From Bryobacterales bacterium F-183 (GTDB lineage: Bacteria; Acidobacteriota; Terriglobia; Bryobacterales; Bryobacteraceae), in the NCBI GenBank assembly GCA_016865505.2, contig AP025252.1, forward strand, positions 5,044,137 to 5,108,136: a stretch of DNA of 64,000 bases. The letters are read 5' to 3'. Positions 52,202-62,688 of the stretch are shown piece by piece. The position numbers were made by a program, and so were the translations under genes. The notes under the pieces are model-generated. The model did no database searches. It was given only the letters and a program-made list of their open reading frames with translations, and was not told the origin of the DNA. How positions within the stretch are numbered: the stretch's first letter is position 1; each line of letters opens with the position of its first letter.

Positions 52202-53431
52202 ATGTTCGCTCTCATGCCCTACCGCTGGTGGATACTCACGCTCCTCACCCTCGGGACGATCATCAATTATCTCGACCGTCTGGCCCTCACCCTCCTCAAT
52301 CCCCTCATCCGCAAGGACCTCAACCTTGACGATGAAACCTACGGCTGGGTCACCGCCGCGTTCCAGGGCTCCTACACCGTCGGCTTCCTGTTAATGGGCA
52401 AGTTTGTCGACCGCTACGGTACCCGCCTCGGCTACACCGTCGCTGCCGTATGGTGGTCCCTTGCCGGCATCGCAACAACCTTCGCCCGCGCCCCCCTCGA
52501 CCTCGCCGTATTCCGCGGCCTCCTCGGCCTCGGTGAAGCCGGCAACTTCCCCTCCGCCATCAAAGCTGTCGCCGAATGGTTCCCCGCAAAGGACCGTGCC
52601 TTCGCCACCGGTGTGTTCAACGCCGGCACCAACGTCGCCACCATGATCGGCCCCGCTTTATTCGTCGCCATGAGCTCCGCCTTCGGGTGGCGCGCCTGCT
52701 TTGCGATCACCGGTGGACTCGGCCTCGTCTGGGCCGCCACCTGGTGGTTCAGCTACTACGTCCCCCAGGAAGGCAATGCCTCAACAGCCACCAAAGTCGA
52801 ACCCATGCCCTGGAGCGAATCCATGCGCTACCGCGAAACCTGGGGCTTCGCGCTCGGCAAGTTCTTCTCGGACCCCGTCTGGTGGTTCCTGCTCTTCTGG
52901 CTCCCGCTGTACCTCTACAACGTACGCGGCCTCGACATGAAGCAGGTCAGTTGGGTGCTCCCCTTCATCTACTTCGTCGCCGACATCGGCAGCGTCGCCG
53001 GAGGCTGGCTCTCCGGCTATTTCATCCGCCTCGGCTGGCCCGTCGCAAAGGCGCGCAAAGCAGCCCTGCTCGTCTTCGCTTGTATGCCGCCCATCGCCGC
53101 CGCCGCAGTACTGGTGGACAACCTGTACGTCGCCGTCGGCCTCTTCAGCCTCGCCACAGCCGCGCACCAGGGCTGGTCCGCCAATTTGTACACGGTGACG
53201 TCTGACGTCTTCCCACGCCGCGCTGTAGCTTCCGTCACCGGCATCGGTGGCGCGGTCGGAGGCTTCTCCGGCATGCTGTTTTCCGCCATCGTACCCGGCT
53301 ACGTCGTGCCGCGACTGGGCTACGTGCCCCTCTTCATCGGCATGAGCTGCTTCTATTTGATTGGTTGGTTCTTTATCAACAGACTGCTGGGCGATTTCCG
53401 CCCCGTCCGGCCGGACCTAGCGTCCGAATAG
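52202..53431 (+). CDS. MFS transporter of the ACS (hexuronate/organic anion) family
   Basis: A 409-residue protein with 12 predicted membrane segments. The first helix ([22 protein letters not shown]) holds the conserved INYLDR-type motif of the anion:cation symporter family, and [12 protein letters not shown] fits the loop 2-3 motif. [18 protein letters not shown] is a strong ACS signature seen in ExuT- and GudP-like sugar-acid transporters. Import of hexuronates or similar acids is likely. The start is either 52202 or 52214. Its last 15 bases overlap the convergent CpaE-like gene. Confidence 0.87.
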   Translation: MFALMPYRWWILTLLTLGTIINYLDRLALTLLNPLIRKDLNLDDETYGWVTAAFQGSYTVGFLLMGKFVDRYGTRLGYTVAAVWWSLAGIATTFARAPLDLAVFRGLLGLGEAGNFPSAIKAVAEWFPAKDRAFATGVFNAGTNVATMIGPALFVAMSSAFGWRACFAITGGLGLVWAATWWFSYYVPQEGNASTATKVEPMPWSESMRYRETWGFALGKFFSDPVWWFLLFWLPLYLYNVRGLDMKQVSWVLPFIYFVADIGSVAGGWLSGYFIRLGWPVAKARKAALLVFACMPPIAAAAVLVDNLYVAVGLFSLATAAHQGWSANLYTVTSDVFPRRAVASVTGIGGAVGGFSGMLFSAIVPGYVVPRLGYVPLFIGMSCFYLIGWFFINRLLGDFRPVRPDLASE

Positions 53432-54640
53432 CGACAACAGAGACGACAAGGGAGACCCGGACTTCTTAGGCGACTTATCCTTGCTCTCGCTACGTCCGAC
53501 AATCCGTTCCGCCAGTTGGCCGATGGCCTTGCCAACGCCCGTGCTGGGCGCAATCGGCTTGCCTTCGAGCAAACTCTTCTGGATCGTCTCAAAATCGCTG
53601 GGAATCACTTCAAAGATGTCGCTCTGCAGCGCGGTTTGAATCACCTCGCGGCTCAGCCCGACACCTTTGCTAAATCGATTCACTACCGTGCGAATCTTCT
53701 CCGGCTGCACACCGTTGGCATGCAAGTACCCCAAAGCCCGTTGCGCACCCTGCAGCGACGAAAGCTCATTGGTGGTGATCAGCAGGACCTCATCCGCAAT
53801 CATCGCTTGCGACACGTTCCAAGGCCCGTACGGCGATCCCGCATCGAGCACAATCGCATCATAATGACTGCGCGCGTACTCCAAAATCGGCCGTGCATCC
53901 TGCAAATCCATCGCGGCGTCAGAAAGGCTCTCCGGCGACAACAGGACATCGATGTTCTCGCGCGATGTCACCATCGCCTTCCAAAGATCCTGGTCCAGAT
54001 CCGCGCCCCGGTGCAGTACGTCCATAAAGCTGTAGGCGCACTTCACCTTCAGAATGAATGGAATCGTCCCCGCCAGCGGATCCATGTCTGCCAGCAATAC
54101 CTTCTTATGGCCTAGCCGGCGGATCTGAAACGCCAGACACGCCGCAATAGTAGTAGCCCCACAAGCACCCTTAGCGGGCAGTACAGCGATGGTCCGCGCG
54201 TGTACCACCGGTTCCGTACGCTCCTTCGGGAGTACACGGATGAGCTTATTCAGTGCACCATGCAGTTGGTCATCGCTCAGCGGCATGAGCATAAACTCGC
54301 TCGCGCCCTGGCGCAGGGACTTCAATATGAGTTCCGGATTGTTCGACTGCAACAACGCCACCACGCCAATACCAGGATCCGTCCGGTTGATCAGATTCAC
54401 CAGACTCAAACCCGTATCGGTGTCGCCGGAAAGATCGACAAAGCAGACATTGGGTTGATGCGCCCCCAAAAGCTGCTGTAAGTCCTTCTGTTCCGGATAG
54501 TTGCTGACTTCCTGAATCGGCGAGCTAGGCAAGGTTGCGCGCAGCAGCATGGATAGCTCCCGCTGCATGCGCGGCTCCACCGCGACACTCAGGATGCGCC
54601 AACTACCGTGTGACCACTGCTGTTGCTCGGATGCCGACAT
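53417..54640 (-). CDS. CpaE/TadZ-like ATPase, second copy
   Basis: A 407-residue protein. Residues 1-130 resemble a receiver-like domain (ILSVAVEPRMQRELSMLLR), with NVCFVDLSGD in the position of the phosphoacceptor strand. Residues about 145-385 are a ParA/MinD-like ATPase with a deviant Walker A (PAKGACGATT) and VLLADMDPLAG. The C-terminal 30 residues are Ser/Lys-rich. It resembles the protein at 36003-37151 but is not a close copy. It is divergent from the LuxR-type regulator across a 285-base spacer. As with the first copy, no pilus structural genes are near. Confidence 0.82.
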   Translation of the reverse strand: MSASEQQQWSHGSWRILSVAVEPRMQRELSMLLRATLPSSPIQEVSNYPEQKDLQQLLGAHQPNVCFVDLSGDTDTGLSLVNLINRTDPGIGVVALLQSNNPELILKSLRQGASEFMLMPLSDDQLHGALNKLIRVLPKERTEPVVHARTIAVLPAKGACGATTIAACLAFQIRRLGHKKVLLADMDPLAGTIPFILKVKCAYSFMDVLHRGADLDQDLWKAMVTSRENIDVLLSPESLSDAAMDLQDARPILEYARSHYDAIVLDAGSPYGPWNVSQAMIADEVLLITTNELSSLQGAQRALGYLHANGVQPEKIRTVVNRFSKGVGLSREVIQTALQSDIFEVIPSDFETIQKSLLEGKPIAPSTGVGKAIGQLAERIVGRSESKDKSPKKSGSPLSSLLSLFGR

Positions 54641-54925
54641 TCTTCTCTCGGACCGTCTCTCTCCCGAAACCTCTCTACCGGCCCCTGCTCCGGAAGTCCT
54701 TTCACCCCCTGGGTTTGCGGGCGTAAGGAATAAGGGAAATGCTGGTACTCCAACCCTTCCTCAACATTTATCGGCGAGAGGTTATATTTTCGTGAGAGAG
54801 ATCCCATGCAAAAAGCACTATTATTCTGTGCCTAAGGTGCGATGAGTGATACAAAGAACGGGCTAAACGGTCCTGCATTGGGCTAGATAGACCGGACACT
54901 CTAAGTGCGGAGTACACCTAACGAT
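54641..54925. promoter_or_regulatory. 285-base divergent regulatory region with a possible leader peptide
   Basis: This spacer between the CpaE-like and LuxR-type genes is richer in A and T than the coding sequence around it. It carries a ten-codon open frame at 54806-54835 (MQKALLFCA) with GAGAGAG before its ATG. A direct repeat GGGCTA and a short inverted repeat CGGTC/GACCG lie around 54860-54895. A TATATT lies at 54783. No complete promoter could be assigned, but its length suggests regulated divergent promoters. Confidence 0.4.
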
Positions 54926-55660
54926 ATGATTATAGAGAAGAAATACCAGGTCGCGATCTGCGATCAGCAGCCCATCGCGGCGGAAGGGGTTCGTTCGCTT
55001 CTGGCGCAGCGCGAAGACATCGAATTCGCCGACGCAGTCGATTCCCTCGAAGCGGCCTACGACCTTGCCTCCGGCAAAAGCGGCAACCCGATCCCCGACG
55101 TCATTCTCATTGATAAAGCCTTCGGGTCGCAGGCCCTGATGGACTGGCTCACCGAATGCCGTATCAATCACCTCACCCCCGCGATGGTCGTCTGGGGTGT
55201 GGCCCTCAACGAAAGCGAAGCTCTTCGCTTTCTGCAGTGCGGCGCCCGCGGTATCCTTCGCAAGTCGGCCGACGTTACCTCTATCCTCGCCTGCATTCGC
55301 ACCGTTGCAGAAGGCAAAACCTGGATGCAGGAACAGGTCTTCCGTGACTTCGTCCGCAATGAACGCCGCACTCGCAGCGAACTCACCTCGCGCGAACAGC
55401 AGGTGCTCGAGCTCGTCGAACAGGGCTTCAAGAATAAGGAGATCGCCGTCCACCTGGGCATCCAGCCCGGCACGGTGAAGATCCACCTCAAGCACATCTT
55501 CGAAAAGACCGGCGTCCGCGGCCGCTACGGCCTCGCCCTCAACGGTCTCCGCCGCAACACCGGCGTCATGGGTCCCGCTGCAGGCACCGCGAACCCCGTC
55601 GGTCTCAGTGCAGCGGCGTCCTCGTCGCAGCAGGCCGGCCCGCTCCCACTCTCCGCCTAG
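54926..55660 (+). CDS. LuxR-type response regulator
   Basis: A 244-residue regulator. The N-terminal receiver domain (residues 1-125) keeps the Asp-bearing strand ILIDKAF and a GARGILRKSAD output loop. The C-terminal HTH (ELTSREQQVLELVEQGFKNKEIAVHLGIQ...) is a typical LuxR/FixJ domain with KNKEIA and PGTVKIHLKHI. The last 30 residues are a low-complexity Ala/Ser/Gly tail, part of which overlaps the convergent membrane-protein gene by 56 bases. No sensor kinase is adjacent. The ATG at 54926 is preferred over an upstream GTG at 54905. Confidence 0.87.
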   Translation: MIIEKKYQVAICDQQPIAAEGVRSLLAQREDIEFADAVDSLEAAYDLASGKSGNPIPDVILIDKAFGSQALMDWLTECRINHLTPAMVVWGVALNESEALRFLQCGARGILRKSADVTSILACIRTVAEGKTWMQEQVFRDFVRNERRTRSELTSREQQVLELVEQGFKNKEIAVHLGIQPGTVKIHLKHIFEKTGVRGRYGLALNGLRRNTGVMGPAAGTANPVGLSAAASSSQQAGPLPLSA

Positions 55661-57698
55661 TGGTCCAGGTCGCATAAGCGGCCAACACCACACCTAGGCA
55701 CGACAGGCACACTCCCCAAGTCACAGCGCGGGGACGGTATCGCAGCCCGACCCACTGCGTCTCCGTCCCTGCCTGGACCGGGAATCCCACCAACAACGAC
55801 TGATACGGCCTCACTGTCGTCGCAGCACTCCCCGCCCAGCCAGAGTCCCATCCGTCGCGCAGCACAACCTCGCCTGCGCACGCCCGTGGACCCACCTCCA
55901 CGCGCCACCTGCCCGCGCCCTGCATCCGCGCGTCTACCTTCACCTCGCACCCTGCCACCGATGGCACAAAGAACGCAGCGCCCTCCGCCTTCGTATCCAA
56001 CCGGTACACATACAGTCCCCGGGCAGACGTAAACACCGGCTGCTTCCCTTCCCACCCCGGCGACTTCGAAATCCAGTGAGACACCCCAAACAGCGCCTTC
56101 GTCTCCGCCGCGAACACCCGCTCAAACATCGCCTGCCGGACCCCCATGTACCCCTGATACTGAGCGACACCCCACCAGTCCCCAAAGTTGTACGGAATCT
56201 CGCCCCGGTCAAAGTCCACCCGCACAAACCCAGGCTCCCGGCGCAAAAACTCCACCACATCCCGATCCTGCCCATACAAAGGATCAAGCATCGCCCAACC
56301 CTGCGCCGACTTCGAAAAGTACGAATACCCCGCCACGTTCGACACCTCAATCAGTGCCACCGCCACAAAAGCCAATCGCGGATTCCGGAACCCAAGCAAA
56401 GCCCCACCCAGCAACAACGCCGTAAACGCCGCCATCGTCTGCTCATTGCGCCCAAACGTCTTCGGAGGCTCCGCCAGCGACAGGTAAATGGTCACCGCCA
56501 GCACGTACCCGGCAAACGCGAACAACACCCAAGCCGCCCGCGACCTCCACCTAACCCGCAACCGCCGTACCCAATCCAGCCCAATCGCCGCCAGCAGCAC
56601 CAAACACGGATGCCAGATCGCCACCGCCGCCGCCGGATGCCGAGCCTTGTCGAGCCCTGGCACCAGCACATACGCCACGCCGTACAGCCACGTCGCCGCC
56701 CCAAAGCTCACGAGCACAAACACCAGCGCGACCCCGGCCACCACACGCGTCACCCAGGACCTCCAGGTCGCCGCCAACCCGAACACCGCCAGCACCACCC
56801 CCGCAAATCCCAAATACGGATTCGCCAGCGCCGTATAGATCCGAGGCACAAACACCCCCGTCAGCGACACCGGGTCGAGCGAATCCGCCACATGCACCGC
56901 AAACGGCACCTTCTGCGACCCCGTCAACGGCGCAGCCCCATTCCCAATCCACCGCAGGGACTCCTGCCAGAACTCCCGCGCCGGCCACAACTGTACCGCT
57001 GCCAGCAGCACAAAGCTCACCGCAACCCATGGCGCCACCCGCCACCCCCGCAGCCTCGCGAGCACCAATCCCGCCGCACAAAGCAGCATATGCGCCGGAA
57101 CCTGATAATGCCCCGCCAACAGCGCCATCCCAAGCGACGATCCCAAGAACACCCCATCGGTCCAGCGTCCGTACCGCAAAACCCGCAGCCCGAACAGCAA
57201 CACCAGCGGGAACCAGATCGCGCCATTCACCACCTGCGGCCACTCGGTCGTACCCACATACCCGGTACAAGCAAACAACACCCCGCCGAACACCGCCGCC
57301 AACCGTGACCGACCCAAGTCCCGGACCAGCGCGTAGAAGAACGCCGCCCCGGTGAACCGCGCCAGCACCAGCCACCACCCCAGCACGCGCAGCGACACCG
57401 ACCCGTCAGGACCCAACGGCCACAAATACAAAACCCAATTCCAGGGATAGAAGACAGCAGTCTGCAACTGCCCCACCAGCGACTGTCCGCCCCACTGGTA
57501 CGGATCCCAAAGCGGAAACGGCCTACCGGACTGCCACTCCCGAGCCTGCATCTGCAGCCACGGCAGTACCTGATCCGCCATATCCGACTGATTCGCCCAA
57601 GTGTAGTCGCCCGAAAGCGTCAGCTTCCAAAACGCCCCGCACACCAGCAAAAACAGGACACCAAGATCTCGAAGAGTCCGCAATTGGTCAATGTACAA
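55605..57698 (-). CDS. YfhO-like multi-pass membrane protein
   Basis: A 697-residue protein with about 12 or more membrane segments and a soluble C-terminal part. WANQSDMADQVLPWLQMQARE and WDPYQWGGQSLVGQLQTAVFYPWN match the first extracellular loop of YfhO-like proteins, which are linked to glycosylation of lipoteichoic acid or other surface polymers in Firmicutes. Its C-terminal extracytoplasmic domain is beta-rich. It starts with TTG; the start lies only eight bases from the start of the divergent metallo-beta-lactamase gene, so the true start could lie further in. The end overlaps the LuxR-type gene. Confidence 0.75.
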   Translation of the reverse strand: MYIDQLRTLRDLGVLFLLVCGAFWKLTLSGDYTWANQSDMADQVLPWLQMQAREWQSGRPFPLWDPYQWGGQSLVGQLQTAVFYPWNWVLYLWPLGPDGSVSLRVLGWWLVLARFTGAAFFYALVRDLGRSRLAAVFGGVLFACTGYVGTTEWPQVVNGAIWFPLVLLFGLRVLRYGRWTDGVFLGSSLGMALLAGHYQVPAHMLLCAAGLVLARLRGWRVAPWVAVSFVLLAAVQLWPAREFWQESLRWIGNGAAPLTGSQKVPFAVHVADSLDPVSLTGVFVPRIYTALANPYLGFAGVVLAVFGLAATWRSWVTRVVAGVALVFVLVSFGAATWLYGVAYVLVPGLDKARHPAAAVAIWHPCLVLLAAIGLDWVRRLRVRWRSRAAWVLFAFAGYVLAVTIYLSLAEPPKTFGRNEQTMAAFTALLLGGALLGFRNPRLAFVAVALIEVSNVAGYSYFSKSAQGWAMLDPLYGQDRDVVEFLRREPGFVRVDFDRGEIPYNFGDWWGVAQYQGYMGVRQAMFERVFAAETKALFGVSHWISKSPGWEGKQPVFTSARGLYVYRLDTKAEGAAFFVPSVAGCEVKVDARMQGAGRWRVEVGPRACAGEVVLRDGWDSGWAGSAATTVRPYQSLLVGFPVQAGTETQWVGLRYRPRAVTWGVCLSCLGVVLAAYATWTTRRRVGAGRPAATRTPLH

Positions 57699-57706
57699 TA
57701 CAAACC

Positions 57707-58552
57707 ATGTCTCAGGCGCTGCTCCTCCGCACCACCTTCGCCGTGTTCCTCACCGGAGCCTTCTTCGTCGCCAAGCCCCAACTCGAGCCCCCGAAGCTCG
57801 ACATCTCCAAAGTGAAGGACAACCTCTACGTCATCGAAGGTGACGGAGGCAACACCGGCGTCTTTGTCACAAGCGAAGGCGTCATCCTCACGGACGTCAA
57901 ATTCCCCCGCGACGTCGAAGTCATTCTGGAAAAGGTGAAGTCGGTCACGGACCAGAAGGTGCGCTACGTTTACAACACGCACCACCACGGAGACCATTCG
58001 GGAGGCAACGAAAAGCTGCTGGCCCAAGGCGTCGAGATCGTCCTGCACGAAAACGCCCGCCGCAACATCATCGAAAAGAAGCAGCCCGGAGCCCCCCGCA
58101 TCGCCTTCGCCGACCGCTCCGAACTCTGGCTGGGAGGCAAGCAAGTCCAAGCCCGCTACTTCGGCCGGGGCCACACCAACGGCGACGCCGTCATCTACTA
58201 CCCCGAACTCAAAACCCTGCAAACCGGAGACATGTTCGTCCGCCAGGCCCCCATCATCGACTACTCCAGCGGAGGCTCCGCCATCGAGTGGACCAAGACC
58301 CTCGACCAAGTCCTAGCCCTGGACTTCGAAACAGTAATCCCAGGCCACGGCCCAGTGTCGACAAAGGCGGATCTCATCAAGTTCCGCAAGGACCTCGAAA
58401 CCCTCCGAGACCGCATGTCGGCGCTAACGAAGAAGTACACCAAACCCGAAGAAGCCACAGCCCAGCTAAAGCTAGAAGACTTCGGCTGGACCGTCAACCC
58501 GGCGATCTTGAAGCGCTTCGAAGGTCTCTACAACGAGATGCGCCAACGTTAA
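57707..58552 (+). CDS. Secreted metallo-beta-lactamase-fold hydrolase
   Basis: A 281-residue protein with a signal peptide (about residues 1-21). The metal motif HHHGDH covers residues 92-97 (H92, H94, D96, H97), and further ligands are likely in FGRGHTNGDAV and PGHGPVS. This is the usual MBL dinuclear zinc site. The overall pattern (DNLYVIEGDGGNTGVFV; GVILTDVKFP) resembles the broad family of acidobacterial MBL hydrolases, whose substrates are unknown and are probably not beta-lactams. The start lies eight bases from the start of the divergent YfhO-like gene. Confidence 0.87.
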   Translation: MSQALLLRTTFAVFLTGAFFVAKPQLEPPKLDISKVKDNLYVIEGDGGNTGVFVTSEGVILTDVKFPRDVEVILEKVKSVTDQKVRYVYNTHHHGDHSGGNEKLLAQGVEIVLHENARRNIIEKKQPGAPRIAFADRSELWLGGKQVQARYFGRGHTNGDAVIYYPELKTLQTGDMFVRQAPIIDYSSGGSAIEWTKTLDQVLALDFETVIPGHGPVSTKADLIKFRKDLETLRDRMSALTKKYTKPEEATAQLKLEDFGWTVNPAILKRFEGLYNEMRQR

Positions 58553-58558
58553 CCCTGC

Positions 58559-59967
58559 ATGCGAGGTACGAGCCTAACTTCCGCGGGACTCAGTGGCGTC
58601 CTCTGCGCCGCCCAAATCATTACGCCCCTAAGCGATAGGATCGATCGCCTCTCATCGCCCGCCCTCTCCCCAGACGGCACACTGCTCGCGTACGGCTTCG
58701 GCGAAATCTATGTGCGCCCCTTGTCCGGAGGCCAGCCGATCAAGATCGCGGGAGAAGCCGAGAGCGGCTTTCCGGACACCCCGCGCTGGTCTCCCAACGG
58801 TCGCCAGATCGCCTTCCTGCGGAACTTCTGCAGGCAGTGCAACTACAACTCTATGTGAAGGACTACCCCAACGGACCAGAACGCTCCCTCGGCGAGGTCT
58901 GCGGCGCAACTCCATCCTGGACGCCAGACGGCAAGTACGTCCTCGCCGCAGAGCAAGCGGGCCCATATCCTGGCTGGCCACCCTGCCGACTCGTCCGTAT
59001 TCCAGCAAACGGCAAGGGCCCCCGCCTGAGGCTCGCCAACGAAGGCGACCAACTCGCACTCACCAACGACGGGAGCCGCCTCGCGTATGCCGCCGGACAC
59101 ATCGTCAAGACAGTCGCCTTAGACAGCGACTTTCGCTTCAAAGCAACACCAAACGTAGTCGCCAAAGAGCCGCATGAGATCTCAACCCTACATTGGTCGG
59201 CCAGCGGAGATTCGTTGCTCTACCAAGCCTGGACCTACACCAAGGCGATCACGAATGGAACCAGCCGCGTCGTCCCCACAAGCCTCCGCGTTTGGATCTC
59301 CCAACTCTTGCCCGACGGATCTGCACTCGCAGTCCAGGACGAGAACACGTCGACCCTCTGGCGCCATGATGTCAAGGCGAACACAGAACCGCAGCAACTC
59401 CGCTCCATCCCTTGGACCGACGACGATCTGACCGTCTCTCCCTCGGGCGACCAGCTAGCCTTCACAACCACACGAAACGGCGCGCCGCAGATTTGGCTTT
59501 CGAAGCTCGACGGGAAGAACACCCGCGTACTCGTCCGGGCGATTCCCCCATTCCACCGATATGGCGACCGAACCGGAGTAGATGGGTTGAGCTGGTCCCC
59601 GGACGGAAAGTGGATCGCGCTATCCACAAACCCCGGGATCGGGCATGGCGACACCAGTGGACGAATTTTCGTCGTGCCCGCCGCCGGGGGCGCTGTCCGC
59701 AAACTGGCGAACTACGGTTCTTGGCCACCGGCACCGCTATGGGCACTCGACAGCAGCGCGGTTTACGTCAGTGACTACAAGGACAAGTACTTCTCGGTCA
59801 ACATCGCTACCGGTCGTTTGGCTTCTGTGCCCAAGAGCGACCTGCCCGCGCCCTCGCCATACGTCGAAGATGGACGCTACCACTACTACGTCAAGCGCCC
59901 GGACCCACTGGCTTTCCGAATCGTAAAAATCGCAAATCTTCTCACACAAACACAAAAGGCGAGGTGA
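58559..59967 (+). pseudogene. TolB-like WD40 propeller gene split by a frameshift
   Basis: The coding sequence lies in two frames. The first (58559-58858) has a signal peptide and blades LSPDGTLLAYGFGEIYVRPLSGG and WSPNGRQIAFLR, then stops. The second (usable from about 58837 to 59967) continues immediately with QLQLYVKDYPNG and further Asp-Pro-Asp/Gly blades (SPSGDQLAFTT, SWSPDGKWIALS). Together they make one propeller of normal TolB-like length. The shift near 58830-58840 equals one missing base; no slippery heptamer was seen there. It is either a real mutation (pseudogene) or a sequence error. The second half alone lacks a signal peptide. Confidence 0.75.
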
Positions 59968-59985
59968 CCTTCGTCACCCCGCCTT
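59950..59985 (-). terminator. Rho-independent terminator of gap
   Basis: On the minus strand a stem of about 11 base pairs with one mismatch (arms 59973-59985 and 59956-59968), closed by a four-base loop, is followed by TTTTGTGTTTG. It lies 26 bases beyond the gap stop codon and overlaps the end of the propeller gene. Confidence 0.75.
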
Positions 59986-60011
59986 CCGATCCAAAACCGA
60001 AGTAGAGCTGC

Positions 60012-61061
<1,050 letters not shown>

Positions 61062-61113
61062 CTAGTTTAGCAATGGCCGCATTGGATCGTTACTTGCACA
61101 AGAGGAACGGGCA

Positions 61114-61728
61114 ATGGGGATCGCGACGGCGATTTTGGTCTTTTTGACCTTGGATGCAGAGGCAGTAACGGAAAACTTTACCGGAAAGGTGCTCGACGGT
61201 TCCACCAGCAAGCTCCTCCGCATCGAACGCGGCCAGGACAAGCGCCGTCCGGAATCCATCGTCGTCGTCGAAGATTGCGGACCCGCAGACGTCGGATCCG
61301 TCCATGAGTTCACCGTCTGGGCCAACAGCAAGGACGCCGTCCTCGCCTGCCTCGCCATCGACGGCAAACCTCCCGTCTCCATCCAGCGCCGCATGGCCCC
61401 CACCGGCTTCGGCGTCGTCTTCGGCGAAGTCCGATCCATCGACCGCGCGACCGGCACTGCCAAACCCATGCCCTCCGCTTCCGTTGAGGTTCGCTGCGGC
61501 GACAAGATCTGGAACGGTCACACCGATCGCCACGGCCGCTTCTGGACTCCCCTCCCCTCCGGCACCTGCTTCCTCGACCATCACGTCGACGGCTACCGCG
61601 CCATCGACCCCGTCCCAGCCCCCTTCGTCGTACGCGAACAACAAGTCGGCGGCATTCGCCTCCGCATCGCGCCTTGGGGCATCAAAGACCGCCTCGAAGA
61701 ACTCATTCGCGACGTCCTCCCGAAATAA
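61114..61728 (+). CDS. Secreted protein of unknown function
   Basis: A 204-residue protein with a short signal peptide (MGIATAILVFLTLDAEA). The mature part is beta-rich (FTGKVLDGSTSKLLRI, IVVVEDCG, FTVWANSKDAVLACLAI), containing five Cys. A later segment (PSASVEVRCGDKIWNGHTDRHGRFWTPLPSG) resembles a carboxypeptidase-regulatory/SpaA-like repeat. AAGAGGAACGG lies before the ATG. It is divergent from gap. Function is unknown. Confidence 0.68.
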   Translation: MGIATAILVFLTLDAEAVTENFTGKVLDGSTSKLLRIERGQDKRRPESIVVVEDCGPADVGSVHEFTVWANSKDAVLACLAIDGKPPVSIQRRMAPTGFGVVFGEVRSIDRATGTAKPMPSASVEVRCGDKIWNGHTDRHGRFWTPLPSGTCFLDHHVDGYRAIDPVPAPFVVREQQVGGIRLRIAPWGIKDRLEELIRDVLPK

Positions 61729-61839
61729 CCTATTCCCCTTATCTCCCAGCACCTTGACGCCCCCTCACAAGAGGACCCCGCGACCCCCAAACGACCCTCC
61801 CGGCCGCCTAAAGTCCGCTGCTACGCTCGGACTGGACCT

Positions 61840-62679
61840 ATGCGCAGCCGGCTCGCATTTCTTCTTCTCTCCATCAGCTTCCTAACCGCTCAAAGGCGTG
61901 ACCCTCCAGCCCCGTCGTACTCTGCGGACACCATCGTCAACGCCGCCTCAGGCGTACCCGATTCCTACTGTCCCTACGGCCTCCTCACAATCCACGGCAA
62001 GGACCTCGCGCTCACCAGCAACGCCGTCGACTTCCCGAACGTCAACACGCTACCCGTCGCCCTCGCCAACACCGGAACGCGCGTTCTCGTACACAATCGC
62101 CCCATCGGCCTCCTCACCGTATCCCCGCAGGAAATTGTCGCGCTACTCCCGCCAGACCTCCCGGTCGGCGTCAGCACCCTTCAGATCCTCGTCAACGCAC
62201 TCGCCGGACCCGCCATCCCCATCGTTGTCCGCGCCGCTACCCCCGCCCTTTTCCTGCAGGCAGAAGGCGTAGCAGCGTTAACCAACAATCAGACGGACGA
62301 GAACATAACCATGGACAACCCAGCCCCCCCTGGTTCGGAAGTTGTCCTCTTTGCCACCGGACTCGGCGCCATGCGCCCCTCCCCAGTCGGCTTCACTCTG
62401 CTCAAGCGAACCGCGCCCGTCGTGAATCCGGTGGATGTCGAACTCGACGGCGTACCCGTGCCGGCAGACGCCATTCTGTACGCTGGCTTGCAACCCGGCC
62501 TCGCCGGTCAGTACCAGATCAAGTTCCGCGTACCCATGGGGGTGAGCGACTTCCCGACGGTCCGCCTCCACTCCGCCGGCATGTTCAGCCAGGAAGGCAT
62601 CCGCCTGCCCATCCGCACCACTCCACCCCCAGCAACGGAAGAGGTAGCCCCTATAGCAGTTCGCTTTGCCGGCCGATAA
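61840..62679 (+). CDS. Secreted protein with Solibacter-type C-terminal domain
   Basis: A 279-residue protein with a signal peptide (MRSRLAFLLLSISFLTA). The motif IVNAASGVPDSYCPYGLLTIHGKDLA and the later VVLFATGLGAMRP are hallmarks of the uncharacterised domain expanded in Candidatus Solibacter (TIGR03437 type). It consists of paired Ig-like beta domains with PQEIVALLPPDLPVG between them. In other proteins the domain sits at the C-terminus of large secreted proteins; here it stands alone. It starts 112 bases after the preceding gene and ends 10 bases before the next one. It supports the acidobacterial assignment. Confidence 0.8.
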   Translation: MRSRLAFLLLSISFLTAQRRDPPAPSYSADTIVNAASGVPDSYCPYGLLTIHGKDLALTSNAVDFPNVNTLPVALANTGTRVLVHNRPIGLLTVSPQEIVALLPPDLPVGVSTLQILVNALAGPAIPIVVRAATPALFLQAEGVAALTNNQTDENITMDNPAPPGSEVVLFATGLGAMRPSPVGFTLLKRTAPVVNPVDVELDGVPVPADAILYAGLQPGLAGQYQIKFRVPMGVSDFPTVRLHSAGMFSQEGIRLPIRTTPPPATEEVAPIAVRFAGR

Positions 62680-62688
62680 TCCGGCTAG

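Noticed and set aside
56076-57308. 410-codon plus-strand frame opposite the YfhO-like gene
   Set aside because: Extreme Arg/Pro/His content is typical of an antisense shadow.
58559-59967. Programmed -1 frameshift in the propeller gene
   Set aside because: No slippery heptamer or downstream stimulatory structure is apparent, so a mutation or sequence error is more likely.
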